DNA of 64,000 nt from Gammaproteobacteria bacterium (GTDB lineage: Bacteria; Pseudomonadota; Gammaproteobacteria; Steroidobacterales; Steroidobacteraceae), in contig JANXZG010000135.1 in assembly GCA_025355645.1 (NCBI GenBank), forward strand, positions 1-64,000, in the 5' to 3' direction. The position numbers and the translations under genes were made by a program. The notes below the pieces were generated by a model. That model did not search any database and was not told the origin of the DNA. It was given only the letters and a program-made list of their open reading frames with translations. Shown here one piece after another: positions 56,276 through 63,317 of the stretch; within the stretch, counting starts at the first letter, position 1, and each line of letters starts with the position of its first letter.

Positions 56276-57079
56276 GTGCCCGGAACATTGATCCTGGTTC
56301 GCCACGGCCAGAGCACCTGGAATGTCGAGAACCTCTTTACCGGCTGGGTCGATGTCGACTTGACCGACAAAGGCAGGCAGGAAGCGCTCCAGGCGGGCCG
56401 CGATATCCTCCAGGAAAAAATAGTTCCCCACATCGCCTTCACCTCGGTGCTGAAGCGTGCCATCCGCACCTTGTGGTCGATCCTCGATGTCACGGACCGC
56501 ATGTGGATGCCGGTCGAGAACAGCTGGCGTCTGAACGAGCGGCATTATGGTGCGCTGCAAGGCCTCGACAAGGCGCAGACCGCTGCCAGGCACGGCGAGG
56601 AGCAGGTGAAGATCTGGCGGCGCAGTTACGATATCCCCCCGCCACCGCTCTCGCGTGAAGATCCGCGCCATCCGCGCTTCGATCAGCGGTACGCGGAAGT
56701 CGATCCTTCGCTTTTGCCGGCGGCCGAGTCACTGAAGGACACGCTCGAGCGGGTGCTGCCCTTCTGGCACGCGCGAATCGCGCCGCAGCTCATGGCCGAC
56801 AAAAACGTACTGGTCGTCGCGCATGGAAATTCACTGCGCGCGCTCGTCAAGATGCTGGATGGGATGTCGGAGGCCCAGATACTCGAGTTCAATATCGCCA
56901 CGGGCGTGCCGATTGTCTACCGGTTCGATGCGCAGCTGGCCTCACTCGGCCGGCGATTCCTCGGGGATGCTAAGGCCATCGCCGCGGCCGAGGACGCCGT
57001 GCGCAAGCAGGGCCAGAAAAAGCACGATCCGCAGAAGGAATCAGCCGTCGGGCGCGATCGTGATTCGCAGCCCGGATAG
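56276..57079 (+). CDS. gpmA: 2,3-bisphosphoglycerate-dependent phosphoglycerate mutase
   Basis: Glycolytic enzyme interconverting 3- and 2-phosphoglycerate via phosphohistidine. It begins at GTG (AAGGA eight bases upstream) and has 267 residues, about 15 more than most, due to a basic C-terminal tail. Catalytic motifs are LVRHGQSTWN (phosphohistidine), ERHYGALQGL (Glu) and VVAHGNSLRALVK (His). The tail overlaps the 3' end of the divergent ferredoxin gene by 39 bases, so the last 13 codons are read on both strands. Confidence 0.95.
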   Translation: MPGTLILVRHGQSTWNVENLFTGWVDVDLTDKGRQEALQAGRDILQEKIVPHIAFTSVLKRAIRTLWSILDVTDRMWMPVENSWRLNERHYGALQGLDKAQTAARHGEEQVKIWRRSYDIPPPPLSREDPRHPRFDQRYAEVDPSLLPAAESLKDTLERVLPFWHARIAPQLMADKNVLVVAHGNSLRALVKMLDGMSEAQILEFNIATGVPIVYRFDAQLASLGRRFLGDAKAIAAAEDAVRKQGQKKHDPQKESAVGRDRDSQPG

Positions 57080-57358
57080 TTCTGGCGTGAAATCAACCTG
57101 GCAGGATAAACGCGAGGTGGCCGGGTTGTAATCGGCAAGTTCAGTTAACAGGTCCTGCTCATCGCTTTGTTTCTTTGGCAGCTTCGCCACCCAGCTCTCT
57201 TCCACGAATACATGACAAGTGGCGCAGGAGCAAAGTCCGCCGCAAATCGCTGCTACGCCGTAATCGAGCTCGCGCAGGATCTCCATGAGCTTCAACCCCG
57301 GCTTTGCCTCGATCTCGTGCAACCTGCCGTCACGGTCGACAATACTCATCCGCGCCAT
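57041..57358 (-). CDS. [2Fe-2S] ferredoxin (adrenodoxin type)
   Basis: Small electron carrier of 105 residues from ATG 57358 (GGAG seven bases upstream). Ligand cysteines are in AICGGLCSCATCHVFVEESW (CxxxxCxxC pattern) and LSCQVDF in the C-terminal part, as in adrenodoxin/putidaredoxin-like ferredoxins. Such proteins serve cytochrome P450s, dioxygenases or Fe-S assembly (like Fdx of isc). Since fdx is absent from the isc cluster, this is a candidate replacement, but that is inference only. It converges with gpmA. Confidence 0.9.
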   Translation of the reverse strand: MARMSIVDRDGRLHEIEAKPGLKLMEILRELDYGVAAICGGLCSCATCHVFVEESWVAKLPKKQSDEQDLLTELADYNPATSRLSCQVDFTPELSGLRITIAPDG

Positions 57359-57430
57359 AGGGATCTCCAATTTACCAAACCGCCTATTTTGCCGTAACTT
57401 CGGCAGATCGACTACTGCGGCGGCTAATTC

Positions 57431-58294
57431 TCAGTTCGCCGCGCCCAGGCGCGCGGTAAGTATCCGGGTGCGGCGGGCGGTGGCGGCATCGGCCTGCAAG
57501 TGCGCGTGCGTCGCGCTCCACAGCAGGCAGACATAGTCAAAGAGCCACACCAGCAGCCGGAGCCGCTGCACGTGCTCCGTGCACGGCGCACGCCCGAGAT
57601 ATGCTTCGAGCAACAGACGATGATCCGGTTCCGACAGATCGTTCGCCGACAGCCATCCGGCAAGATCCCAATAGGGATCTGAGTAGTGCGCATATTCCCA
57701 GTCGAGGATCGTCAGTCCCGCCACGCCATCAACCAGGTTGAGCCTGTGCAGGTCGCTGTGACACAGCACGTCCGCATACGATGGCAGTGCCGCAAGCGCG
57801 GCAAGATGCCGCTCCGCCCTGCCCGGCCAGTCGCTGCGGCCGACGCTGGCAGGCAACTCGGCGCCGATTGCGCGATAGTGATGAATCCAGCCATCGGGTC
57901 GCATCGCGCGGCGCGGCGGGGGCACATCCAGGGCCTGGATGCGCCGCACGAGCAAGGCGATGCGCGTTGTCTGGGCCGAATTCTTCGCGCTGGCAGCCGT
58001 CCACGTCCGGCCTCGGACCCATTTGGTCACCAGGATGCCGGAGGCGGGATCGGCATGGCAGATCGCGGGGCCAAGTTGGGCGGCAGCGACTGCGCTGAAT
58101 ACCCGAACGTCCCAGGATGCAAGCGTATCTGCAGTAACCGGCGCGGACGGCGATAGCGGCAGGCGCATTGCATAGAATTGGCCGTCGCGCATGACCCGAT
58201 AGGTACTGTGGCCCGGCCCGCGGGCCACGAGCCTGACCAGCGGCTTGCCGCGCCCTGGCACCGACTCGCGCGCAAGGCCCTCGGGATCAAGCAT
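57431..58294 (-). CDS. APH-type phosphotransferase, likely thiamine kinase (ThiK-like)
   Basis: Aminoglycoside/choline-kinase fold protein of 287 residues. The catalytic loop is VLCHSDLHRLNLVDG (HxDxxxxN) and the metal motif is ILDWEYAHYSDPYWDLAG (DxD-like). An N-lobe with VRLVARGPGHSTYRV precedes. Overlaps the 3' end of pnuT by eight bases and lies in the TPP-riboswitch operon. The context indicates phosphorylation of thiamine taken up by PnuT. Sequence alone only supports a small-molecule kinase of this superfamily; the thiamine assignment rests on the operon. Confidence 0.8.
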   Translation of the reverse strand: MLDPEGLARESVPGRGKPLVRLVARGPGHSTYRVMRDGQFYAMRLPLSPSAPVTADTLASWDVRVFSAVAAAQLGPAICHADPASGILVTKWVRGRTWTAASAKNSAQTTRIALLVRRIQALDVPPPRRAMRPDGWIHHYRAIGAELPASVGRSDWPGRAERHLAALAALPSYADVLCHSDLHRLNLVDGVAGLTILDWEYAHYSDPYWDLAGWLSANDLSEPDHRLLLEAYLGRAPCTEHVQRLRLLVWLFDYVCLLWSATHAHLQADAATARRTRILTARLGAAN

Positions 58295-58856
58295 TCACCG
58301 GCTCCAGATCGCGCTGCCACTCGCGCATGCCGACGATGATCATCGCGAGGTACAGGGCGAACAGCAAAGCGGTGGTATACAGGCCGCGCGTGTAGGACAG
58401 GAACATGGTCAGCGCATCGATGACGAGCCACCAGTGCCAGTTCTCGAATACCTTGCGTGCCACTAGGAAAGTCGCAAACACGCTTGACCAGGTCACGAAG
58501 GAGTCACCATAGGGCCACGCGGCCGAGGTGTAGCGGCGCAGAAACCACGAACTCACGGCGGCGAGCACCAGCACCGCAAGCAGCCCCAGCAGATGCCAGC
58601 GCAGCGGCCACCGATGCACCCTGCTGGCCTGCTCCGCAGATGCGCCTGTGCGCCAGCACCAGAATCCGTAGATCGCCATCGCGGCATAGAAGGCATTCAG
58701 GGCAGACTCCATATAAAGCCGTGCTTGGAACAGCACCAGCACATACAGGCAGGAACTGACGAACGAGACGATCCAGCAGCTGCGCCATCGCTTGATGGCC
58801 AGCACGACGTACAGCAGCGCCAGCGCGGCGGCCACGTACTCAACTTCTTTCGGCAT
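58287..58856 (-). CDS. pnuT: PnuC/PnuT-type vitamin transporter, likely thiamine
   Basis: Membrane protein of 189 residues with about seven hydrophobic segments (VAAALALLYVVLAIK, WIVSFVSSCLYVLVLF, LLGLLAVLVLAAVSSWFL). The family motif W-x3-N/W is represented by KRWRSCWI and WGD/WxxxD-like regions such as ENWHWWLVIDALTMFLSY. PnuC-family members take up nicotinamide riboside (PnuC) or thiamine (PnuT). The TPP riboswitch 0-90 bases upstream argues for thiamine. Start MPKEVEYVAAALA at 58856 was chosen because the longer frame runs through the riboswitch. Confidence 0.85.
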   Translation of the reverse strand: MPKEVEYVAAALALLYVVLAIKRWRSCWIVSFVSSCLYVLVLFQARLYMESALNAFYAAMAIYGFWCWRTGASAEQASRVHRWPLRWHLLGLLAVLVLAAVSSWFLRRYTSAAWPYGDSFVTWSSVFATFLVARKVFENWHWWLVIDALTMFLSYTRGLYTTALLFALYLAMIIVGMREWQRDLEPVNA

Positions 58857-58949
58857 GGACCTGCTCCCTACGCCGGTATCAACCGGATCAGGTTCGACGG
58901 GTTCGCGCGGCGCGCGTCTCAGGCCCCTTGTCGGGCCACCCCAAGGTCC
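58857..58949 (-). ncRNA. TPP (thi-box) riboswitch
   Basis: Reading the minus strand, the aptamer has the conserved blocks GGGGTGGCCC, GGCCTGAGA, GAACCTGATCCGGTTGATAC and CGGCGTAGGGA. GGACCT at the 5' side (58949-58944) pairs perfectly with AGGTCC at the 3' side (58862-58857), which touches the pnuT ATG, forming helix P1. No terminator stem follows, so TPP binding would hide the ribosome binding region within P1/aptamer, blocking translation of pnuT and the coupled kinase. Confidence 0.93.
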
Positions 58950-58953
58950 TTTG

Positions 58954-58982
58954 AGTCTAGCCGGATGGCTCTGGGCATGCAA
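58954..58982 (-). promoter_or_regulatory. sigma-70 promoter of the pnuT operon
   Basis: TTGCAT (58982-58977), a 17-base spacer and TAGACT (58959-58954). The predicted start site, about seven bases downstream near 58947, coincides with the first base of riboswitch helix P1, which strongly supports both calls. Confidence 0.6.
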
Positions 58983-59013
58983 AACTCCAGCCTGGCTACC
59001 TTAGGAGTGATGC

Positions 59014-59913
59014 GTGCGCATTTATCGGGTCGACGCCTTTACCCAGACTCCATTCACCGGCAACCCGGCAACCGTGGTGCTCGATGCGGATGGCCGGGAC
59101 GAGGCGATGCTACTCGCAATCGCACGCGAATTTCCCGGCACCGAAACCGCGTTCGTACTCGCGCCGAGCGCGCCGGACCATGACCTGCGTATGCGCTTCT
59201 TCAACTCGCGCAAGGAGTGGCCGTTCATCGGGCACGCAACTATCGCCGCCCACGCGGTGCTGCTCGATGTCGGGCGGCGCGGCCTCGGCCGTTGCCTCCA
59301 GCATTCGGGCACCGGAATTATCGAGGTGCTGGCGCATGCGGCAGGTCCGTCGCACACGCAACGCGGCAGCATCGAATTTCGCCAGAGCGTGCCGGACTTC
59401 GATGCGCCTATACCGTTGAAGACCACGCTGCGGATTGCGGAAGCGCTGCGCCTGCCGGCGCGCCAGCTCCACGAATCGCTGCCCGCGCGACTCGCGCGTA
59501 AGGGCAGCACCCGACTGCTGGTGCCGGTCGAGGATGCCGGGGCGCTTGATATCATTGCGCCGAATTTCGATACCCTGGAGTCGATCGGCCGTGAACTCGG
59601 CGTCGAGGGCTTCTTCCCGTTCGCCTATCAGCGCACGGGCCATGAAGTGCTGACCGATGCGCGCATGTTCTGTCCCGCCCTCGGCCTGCCCGAGGATCCC
59701 GTCAGCGGCAACGCGCATGTGATGCTGGCCGCCTACCTGCTGGAATACAAGATCCTGGATCGCGAGGTCACGACTTTCGTCGGCCGCCAAGGCCGGCAGC
59801 TGCTTCGGCCCGGCCAGGTCAATGTCGCGCTCGAGTTCGACCAGGGGACCCTGCGCGCCGTGCGCATCGGTGGCACGGCGGTGATTGTCAGCGCCGGGGA
59901 ACTGCGGATCTAA
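59014..59913 (+). CDS. PhzF family epimerase/isomerase-like protein
   Basis: Diaminopimelate-epimerase-fold protein of 299 residues. It starts at GTG with AGGAG six bases upstream. The first motif is DAFTQTPFTGNPATVVL (with GNPA near the catalytic loop), and later EWPFIGHATIAAHAVLL and DPVSGNAHVMLAAYL (GxGxG-type second loop). PhzF isomerises a phenazine precursor in phenazine producers; most homologs, including this one with no phenazine genes nearby, have unknown substrates. It is divergent from the riboswitch operon. Confidence 0.9.
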   Translation: MRIYRVDAFTQTPFTGNPATVVLDADGRDEAMLLAIAREFPGTETAFVLAPSAPDHDLRMRFFNSRKEWPFIGHATIAAHAVLLDVGRRGLGRCLQHSGTGIIEVLAHAAGPSHTQRGSIEFRQSVPDFDAPIPLKTTLRIAEALRLPARQLHESLPARLARKGSTRLLVPVEDAGALDIIAPNFDTLESIGRELGVEGFFPFAYQRTGHEVLTDARMFCPALGLPEDPVSGNAHVMLAAYLLEYKILDREVTTFVGRQGRQLLRPGQVNVALEFDQGTLRAVRIGGTAVIVSAGELRI

Positions 59914-59915
59914 AG

Positions 59916-60491
59916 CTACTGCAACAACGCCTGGGCCAGCGCATCGGCCTTGGACTGCACAATATCCGCCGTCTGCACTGCTTCAGGCAGGTTGCCCGCC
60001 GCATACGCAGCCTGCGCCTTTGACCACAGCGAGACCGCCTCGCGCACGGCACTGCGTACGGCGGCCGGGTCCATGCCAGCCGCGGCGCGGTGATTGGCGG
60101 GCGCACCGAGGAAATCCAGCCGACGCTCAATCGCCGAGAATTCATCCGGCAGCTTCTGCGCGCGCTGCGCCCAGACAGCGGTTAGTTGCCGCGAGATTTG
60201 CGCTTTTCGTGCCACGGCCGCCTGACCGAGCTTGTGAGCCGCGGCAAGCACGGCAGGACCCGCGGCGATGACGGCACCGTAGTCCTCGTGATCATAGCGG
60301 GCCTGCAGCGCCGCGATCTGCCGTTGCACCTCGGCATACTGCTCAGGCATCGAAGCGCTCGCGTCGGCAGATACTTCGGCCATCGTGACCGTGACGTCGC
60401 TCAGCATTCTTTGCGCGGGCTCGAGCTGGCTGGTACAGGCCAAGGCGATCGATATGGAGAGCAGCACAAGGATGTGACGCAGTTGGCGCAT
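59916..60491 (-). CDS. predicted lipoprotein, helical, unknown function
   Basis: A 191-residue frame with a signal peptide and lipobox (LVLLSISIALACTS). Two long helical segments suggest an elongated alpha-helical periplasmic protein (QYAEVQRQIAALQARYDHED, VAQRAQKLPDEFSAIERRL-like). I do not recognise a family. It starts near the end of the TPR gene (overlap region 60491-60503 apart) and may be co-transcribed with it. The upstream frame to 60536 has no better start. Confidence 0.65.
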   Translation of the reverse strand: MRQLRHILVLLSISIALACTSQLEPAQRMLSDVTVTMAEVSADASASMPEQYAEVQRQIAALQARYDHEDYGAVIAAGPAVLAAAHKLGQAAVARKAQISRQLTAVWAQRAQKLPDEFSAIERRLDFLGAPANHRAAAGMDPAAVRSAVREAVSLWSKAQAAYAAGNLPEAVQTADIVQSKADALAQALLQ

Positions 60492-60502
60492 GAGCTGAAT
60501 CT

Positions 60503-61237
60503 TTAACCGAGCTCCCGCTCGGCAAGCCGCAGCCACTCAGCTTGCGCCCTGCGGTAGTGCGGCGGCGCGACCTTGGCGGCCTGCAGCAGGTCATGAAGCA
60601 GGCTTTGCGCTTCCTGCGACTTGCCTATCTGCTTCAGCAGTTGCGCGTAGCGCAGGCGCGCCTCGGCACCGGGGTAGCCCGGCGCGATGGCGGCATACTC
60701 TTTTTGCGCCTCGGCCAGATCGCCGGCCGCCTGCAGGCAGCGCGCGTAAAGCAGGCCCACCTCCGGTGACTCAAGCCCCGTGTTATGCCGGCGCAGCCGC
60801 GCCAGCGCGTCACGCGCTTGACTGAACTGCCCGGCCGCGAACTGCGCGCGGGCGAGTCCCAGCAGCAGGGTCGGGTCGTGCTCGAACACCCCGCGCAATC
60901 CCTGAGTGCAGACCTCGATCGCGCGCTCAAACTCGCCGCGCTGGAACAGCTGGTCGGCCAGGCGCCGCCGGGCATCGACATTGCCCGAGACTTCGACCGC
61001 CGCGCTCGCCTCACGCAGTTCCTTGTCGGGGTCCAGCAGGCGTTGCATGCGCGAGGATGCGCGACGCGCGCCGCGGCTGCGAAACAGGTCCGGCAGCAAC
61101 TCGACCACGATATAAGCGAGCGGCCCGGCCGCCGGCAACAGTCCGATGGCCCAGATCCACATCGTGTTGCGCCCGGTACGGATGACGTGAACGATCAGCA
61201 GCGCCTGTACCAGCAAATGCAGCAAAAAAAATATCAA
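60503..61237 (-). CDS. membrane-anchored TPR protein with PLDc_N-like N terminus
   Basis: A 244-residue protein starting at TTG with AGGAG six bases upstream. Two N-terminal helices (FFLLHLLVQALLIVHVI, MWIWAIGLLPAAGPLAYIVV) resemble the PLDc_N membrane domain. Five or so TPR-like helical repeats follow (RRRLADQLFQRGEFERAIEV, LGLARAQFAAGQFSQARDAL, LRYAQLLKQIGKSQEAQSLL). It overlaps the end of the ABC gene by four bases. The function is unknown; a scaffold for assembly or a YgaP/YfgM-like role is possible. Confidence 0.75.
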   Translation of the reverse strand: MIFFLLHLLVQALLIVHVIRTGRNTMWIWAIGLLPAAGPLAYIVVELLPDLFRSRGARRASSRMQRLLDPDKELREASAAVEVSGNVDARRRLADQLFQRGEFERAIEVCTQGLRGVFEHDPTLLLGLARAQFAAGQFSQARDALARLRRHNTGLESPEVGLLYARCLQAAGDLAEAQKEYAAIAPGYPGAEARLRYAQLLKQIGKSQEAQSLLHDLLQAAKVAPPHYRRAQAEWLRLAERELG

Positions 61238-62703
61238 CTCAGTCTCCTACTGGCAGCGCCCGCGACCATCGCCCTGCGCCGCGATAAACGCAAAACTCCG
61301 GTGATGCCGTGTGGCAGGTCCTCCGGATGGTGCACGGCCATCACGACTGCCGTTCGTTTTTTCATCAGCCGCTCGAGCAGGCGCCGGATGATAGCGCGCT
61401 GCATTAAATCGAGCCCGGTCAGCGGCTCATCGAGCAGCAGGATACGCGGGTTTGCCGCGAGTGCGCGCGCGAGCAGCGCACGGCGCATCTGGCCGTAGGA
61501 TAATTCGCGCGGGCGCATCGCTGCCTGCCCGGACAGTTCGAAAAATTTTAGCAAGCGCAGCGCGCACGCTCGGTCGGCGCGAGAGACGGGCTCGGAGAGC
61601 CCGATGCTCGCATGGCGACCGCTGGCGATGAGCTCCGCTACGGTCACATCGACCCGGTACTCCGCCTGCAGTTCCGGCGAGACGTATCCGACGCGCATCT
61701 TCCAGGCGTCGATTGGCGTCCCAGGCGGGAACCCTGCGCGCTCAATTCGCCCGCCGAGCGCCGGTGACAGGTCTCCGTACAGCATTTTGAGAAAACTCGA
61801 TTTACCGGCACCATTGGCGCCGGTAATTGCCCAGTGCTCGCCGATGCGCAGCTGCCAATTCACGCCAAGCAGCACCGGCCGGTAGTCCACGTACAGGTCC
61901 ACATCGATCAATCGCAGCAAGGGCCGGCCGGGCGCGCGGGGTTGGGCACGCGCACCGCGGCTGCGCCTTGGATCCCGGGCCGCAAGCGCAGCGCGGCGCA
62001 GTGGCGCAACGCGCGCGATGCGCCCATCGTCAAGCTCGATCAGTCGAGTCGTGCCGCGGGGCACGTCCATGGCCCGGTGTGCTGCCACGACCCACGATTG
62101 CCCACGCCGCAGCGCCACTGCGAGCAGCCGGTCGATACTGCGCCGATACTTCGCATCCAGACCATTGTAAAGTTCGTCCAGAAGAAGCCAATCCGGACGC
62201 TGGATCAATGCGCGGGCAAGCAGCGCAAGGCGTTTTTCTCCGTTTGAAAGGCTCAGGTACCGGCGCGCCGCAAGGCCGGTCATTTGACAGGCACGCAGCA
62301 TCGCGGCAACCTTCTTTGCAGCGCGAGCGTCGACGGGTTTCAGCAGCAGGTCCGTCTGCTGCAGTCCGCTCGCCAGAAGCTCCGAGACATTCAGATCCCA
62401 TGCGTAGCGCGAGTATTTATCCTGTGCTTCCGCACCGAGGTAAACGACCCGCGATCGGGCCTCCTGGCGGTCCAACTGACGCCGGCCGCGGCGGTAAGTC
62501 TGCGCTCCATAGCCGGTGGGTGTCGGCCATACATGGGTCGCCAGCAGTTTTAGCAACTGTGTCTTGCCCGCGCCGTTGGCGCCGGTAAGCGCCCAGCGCT
62601 CCCCAGGCAACAGGCGCCAGGTAATATCGCGGAGCGCCCACCGACTGGCGCGCCTGACGCTTACCTCGCATAAGTTAATTTGCATGCGGCCGCTTAATTT
62701 CAT
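61234..62703 (-). CDS. double-ABC ATPase of ModF/PhrA type
   Basis: Cytoplasmic ATPase of about 489 residues (ATG 62703) or 483 (ATG 62685, MQINLCEVSVRRASR). Two ABC domains: Walker A GANGAGKTQLLKLLA and GANGAGKSSFLKMLYG; signature LSNGEKRLALLARALI and LSYGQMRRALLARALA; Walker B WLLLDELYNGLD and ILLLDEPLTGLD. No transmembrane or periplasmic component is nearby. The layout matches ModF, the photorepair/molybdenum-linked ATPase, for which no firm role is known. TATCCT lies eight bases before ATG 62703, with no ribosome binding site. Confidence 0.85.
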   Translation of the reverse strand: MKLSGRMQINLCEVSVRRASRWALRDITWRLLPGERWALTGANGAGKTQLLKLLATHVWPTPTGYGAQTYRRGRRQLDRQEARSRVVYLGAEAQDKYSRYAWDLNVSELLASGLQQTDLLLKPVDARAAKKVAAMLRACQMTGLAARRYLSLSNGEKRLALLARALIQRPDWLLLDELYNGLDAKYRRSIDRLLAVALRRGQSWVVAAHRAMDVPRGTTRLIELDDGRIARVAPLRRAALAARDPRRSRGARAQPRAPGRPLLRLIDVDLYVDYRPVLLGVNWQLRIGEHWAITGANGAGKSSFLKMLYGDLSPALGGRIERAGFPPGTPIDAWKMRVGYVSPELQAEYRVDVTVAELIASGRHASIGLSEPVSRADRACALRLLKFFELSGQAAMRPRELSYGQMRRALLARALAANPRILLLDEPLTGLDLMQRAIIRRLLERLMKKRTAVVMAVHHPEDLPHGITGVLRLSRRRAMVAGAASRRLS

Positions 62704-62730
62704 CTGGCGCAAGGATAATCGATACGCTGT

Positions 62731-62766
62731 TTGCGATGCGCGCCATAGCGGTTACACTGTTGCTCC
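62731..62766 (+). promoter_or_regulatory. sigma-70 promoter abutting an ATG
   Basis: TTGCGA (62731-62736), a 16-base spacer and TACACT (62753-62758), then eight bases to the ATG at 62767. The predicted start site is within about two bases of the ATG, implying a leaderless mRNA. Confidence 0.5.
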
Positions 62767-63279
62767 ATGGCACACACTTGGTCATGGGAGAAGATGGCCC
62801 GATGCGACGGCGAGCAGCGGCAGAGATTTCTGGCCGAGTCCTTGTCCGTACTACTCGCCGACCTGCTGCGCTCAGTGCTGGCCGATGCGAGCCCCGCACT
62901 TCCCGCCGAAGAATCCATCGTCGAACGATACCGCGAACTGACCGAGTCGCTCGCTGATGTCCAGGCGCGGCGCCACGTCGACCTTGGGATCACTCGCACG
63001 GGACTTGCCAAACGTTGTGTCACCTGGCTTAAAATGCTGCTAAGCACACCGCCGAATGTCGGGGCCAGCCCGGGACTGCGTGAATTTGTCGACGCGCTGA
63101 ACCTGTTTCCTGCCCTTTTTGACAGCGAACCCTCGGCGCGCTCGCGGCGCGCTCGCCTTACCTGGCTGCTTACGCATGACCGCCGCCTTGATGCCAGTAC
63201 CCGCGAAGCCGCAATAGCATTGATCGAGGCCTGCGATCACCTGGGCGTTTTACTCTGGCCGGATGCTGAAACGGCTTAA
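62767..63279 (+). CDS. hypothetical protein, 170 residues
   Basis: A soluble, helix-rich protein without signal or membrane segments. I recognise no family. Patterned parts are SVLLADLLRSVLADASPALP, VERYRELTESLADVQARRHV and LKMLLSTPPNVGASPGLREF. Codon use is like its neighbours. It has a convincing promoter but no Shine-Dalgarno site. It sits between a divergent ATPase gene and a desaturase gene 38 bases downstream, and the two may be related only by position. Confidence 0.65.
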   Translation: MAHTWSWEKMARCDGEQRQRFLAESLSVLLADLLRSVLADASPALPAEESIVERYRELTESLADVQARRHVDLGITRTGLAKRCVTWLKMLLSTPPNVGASPGLREFVDALNLFPALFDSEPSARSRRARLTWLLTHDRRLDASTREAAIALIEACDHLGVLLWPDAETA

Positions 63280-63305
63280 TTGGTCGACGCAGGCCCCGTA
63301 AGGGG

Positions 63306-63317
63306 TATAATTGGGCT
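63306..63317 (+). promoter_or_regulatory. consensus -10 box six bases before desaturase ATG
   Basis: A perfect TATAAT (63306-63311) lies six bases before ATG 63318. It is preceded by the short hairpin CCCC-GTAA-GGGG (63294-63305). A -35 is not clear. Predicted to give a leaderless message. Confidence 0.45.

Noticed and set aside
58287..58856. Nicotinamide riboside transporter PnuC
   Set aside because: The TPP riboswitch and adjacent kinase point to thiamine (PnuT) rather than NAD precursors.
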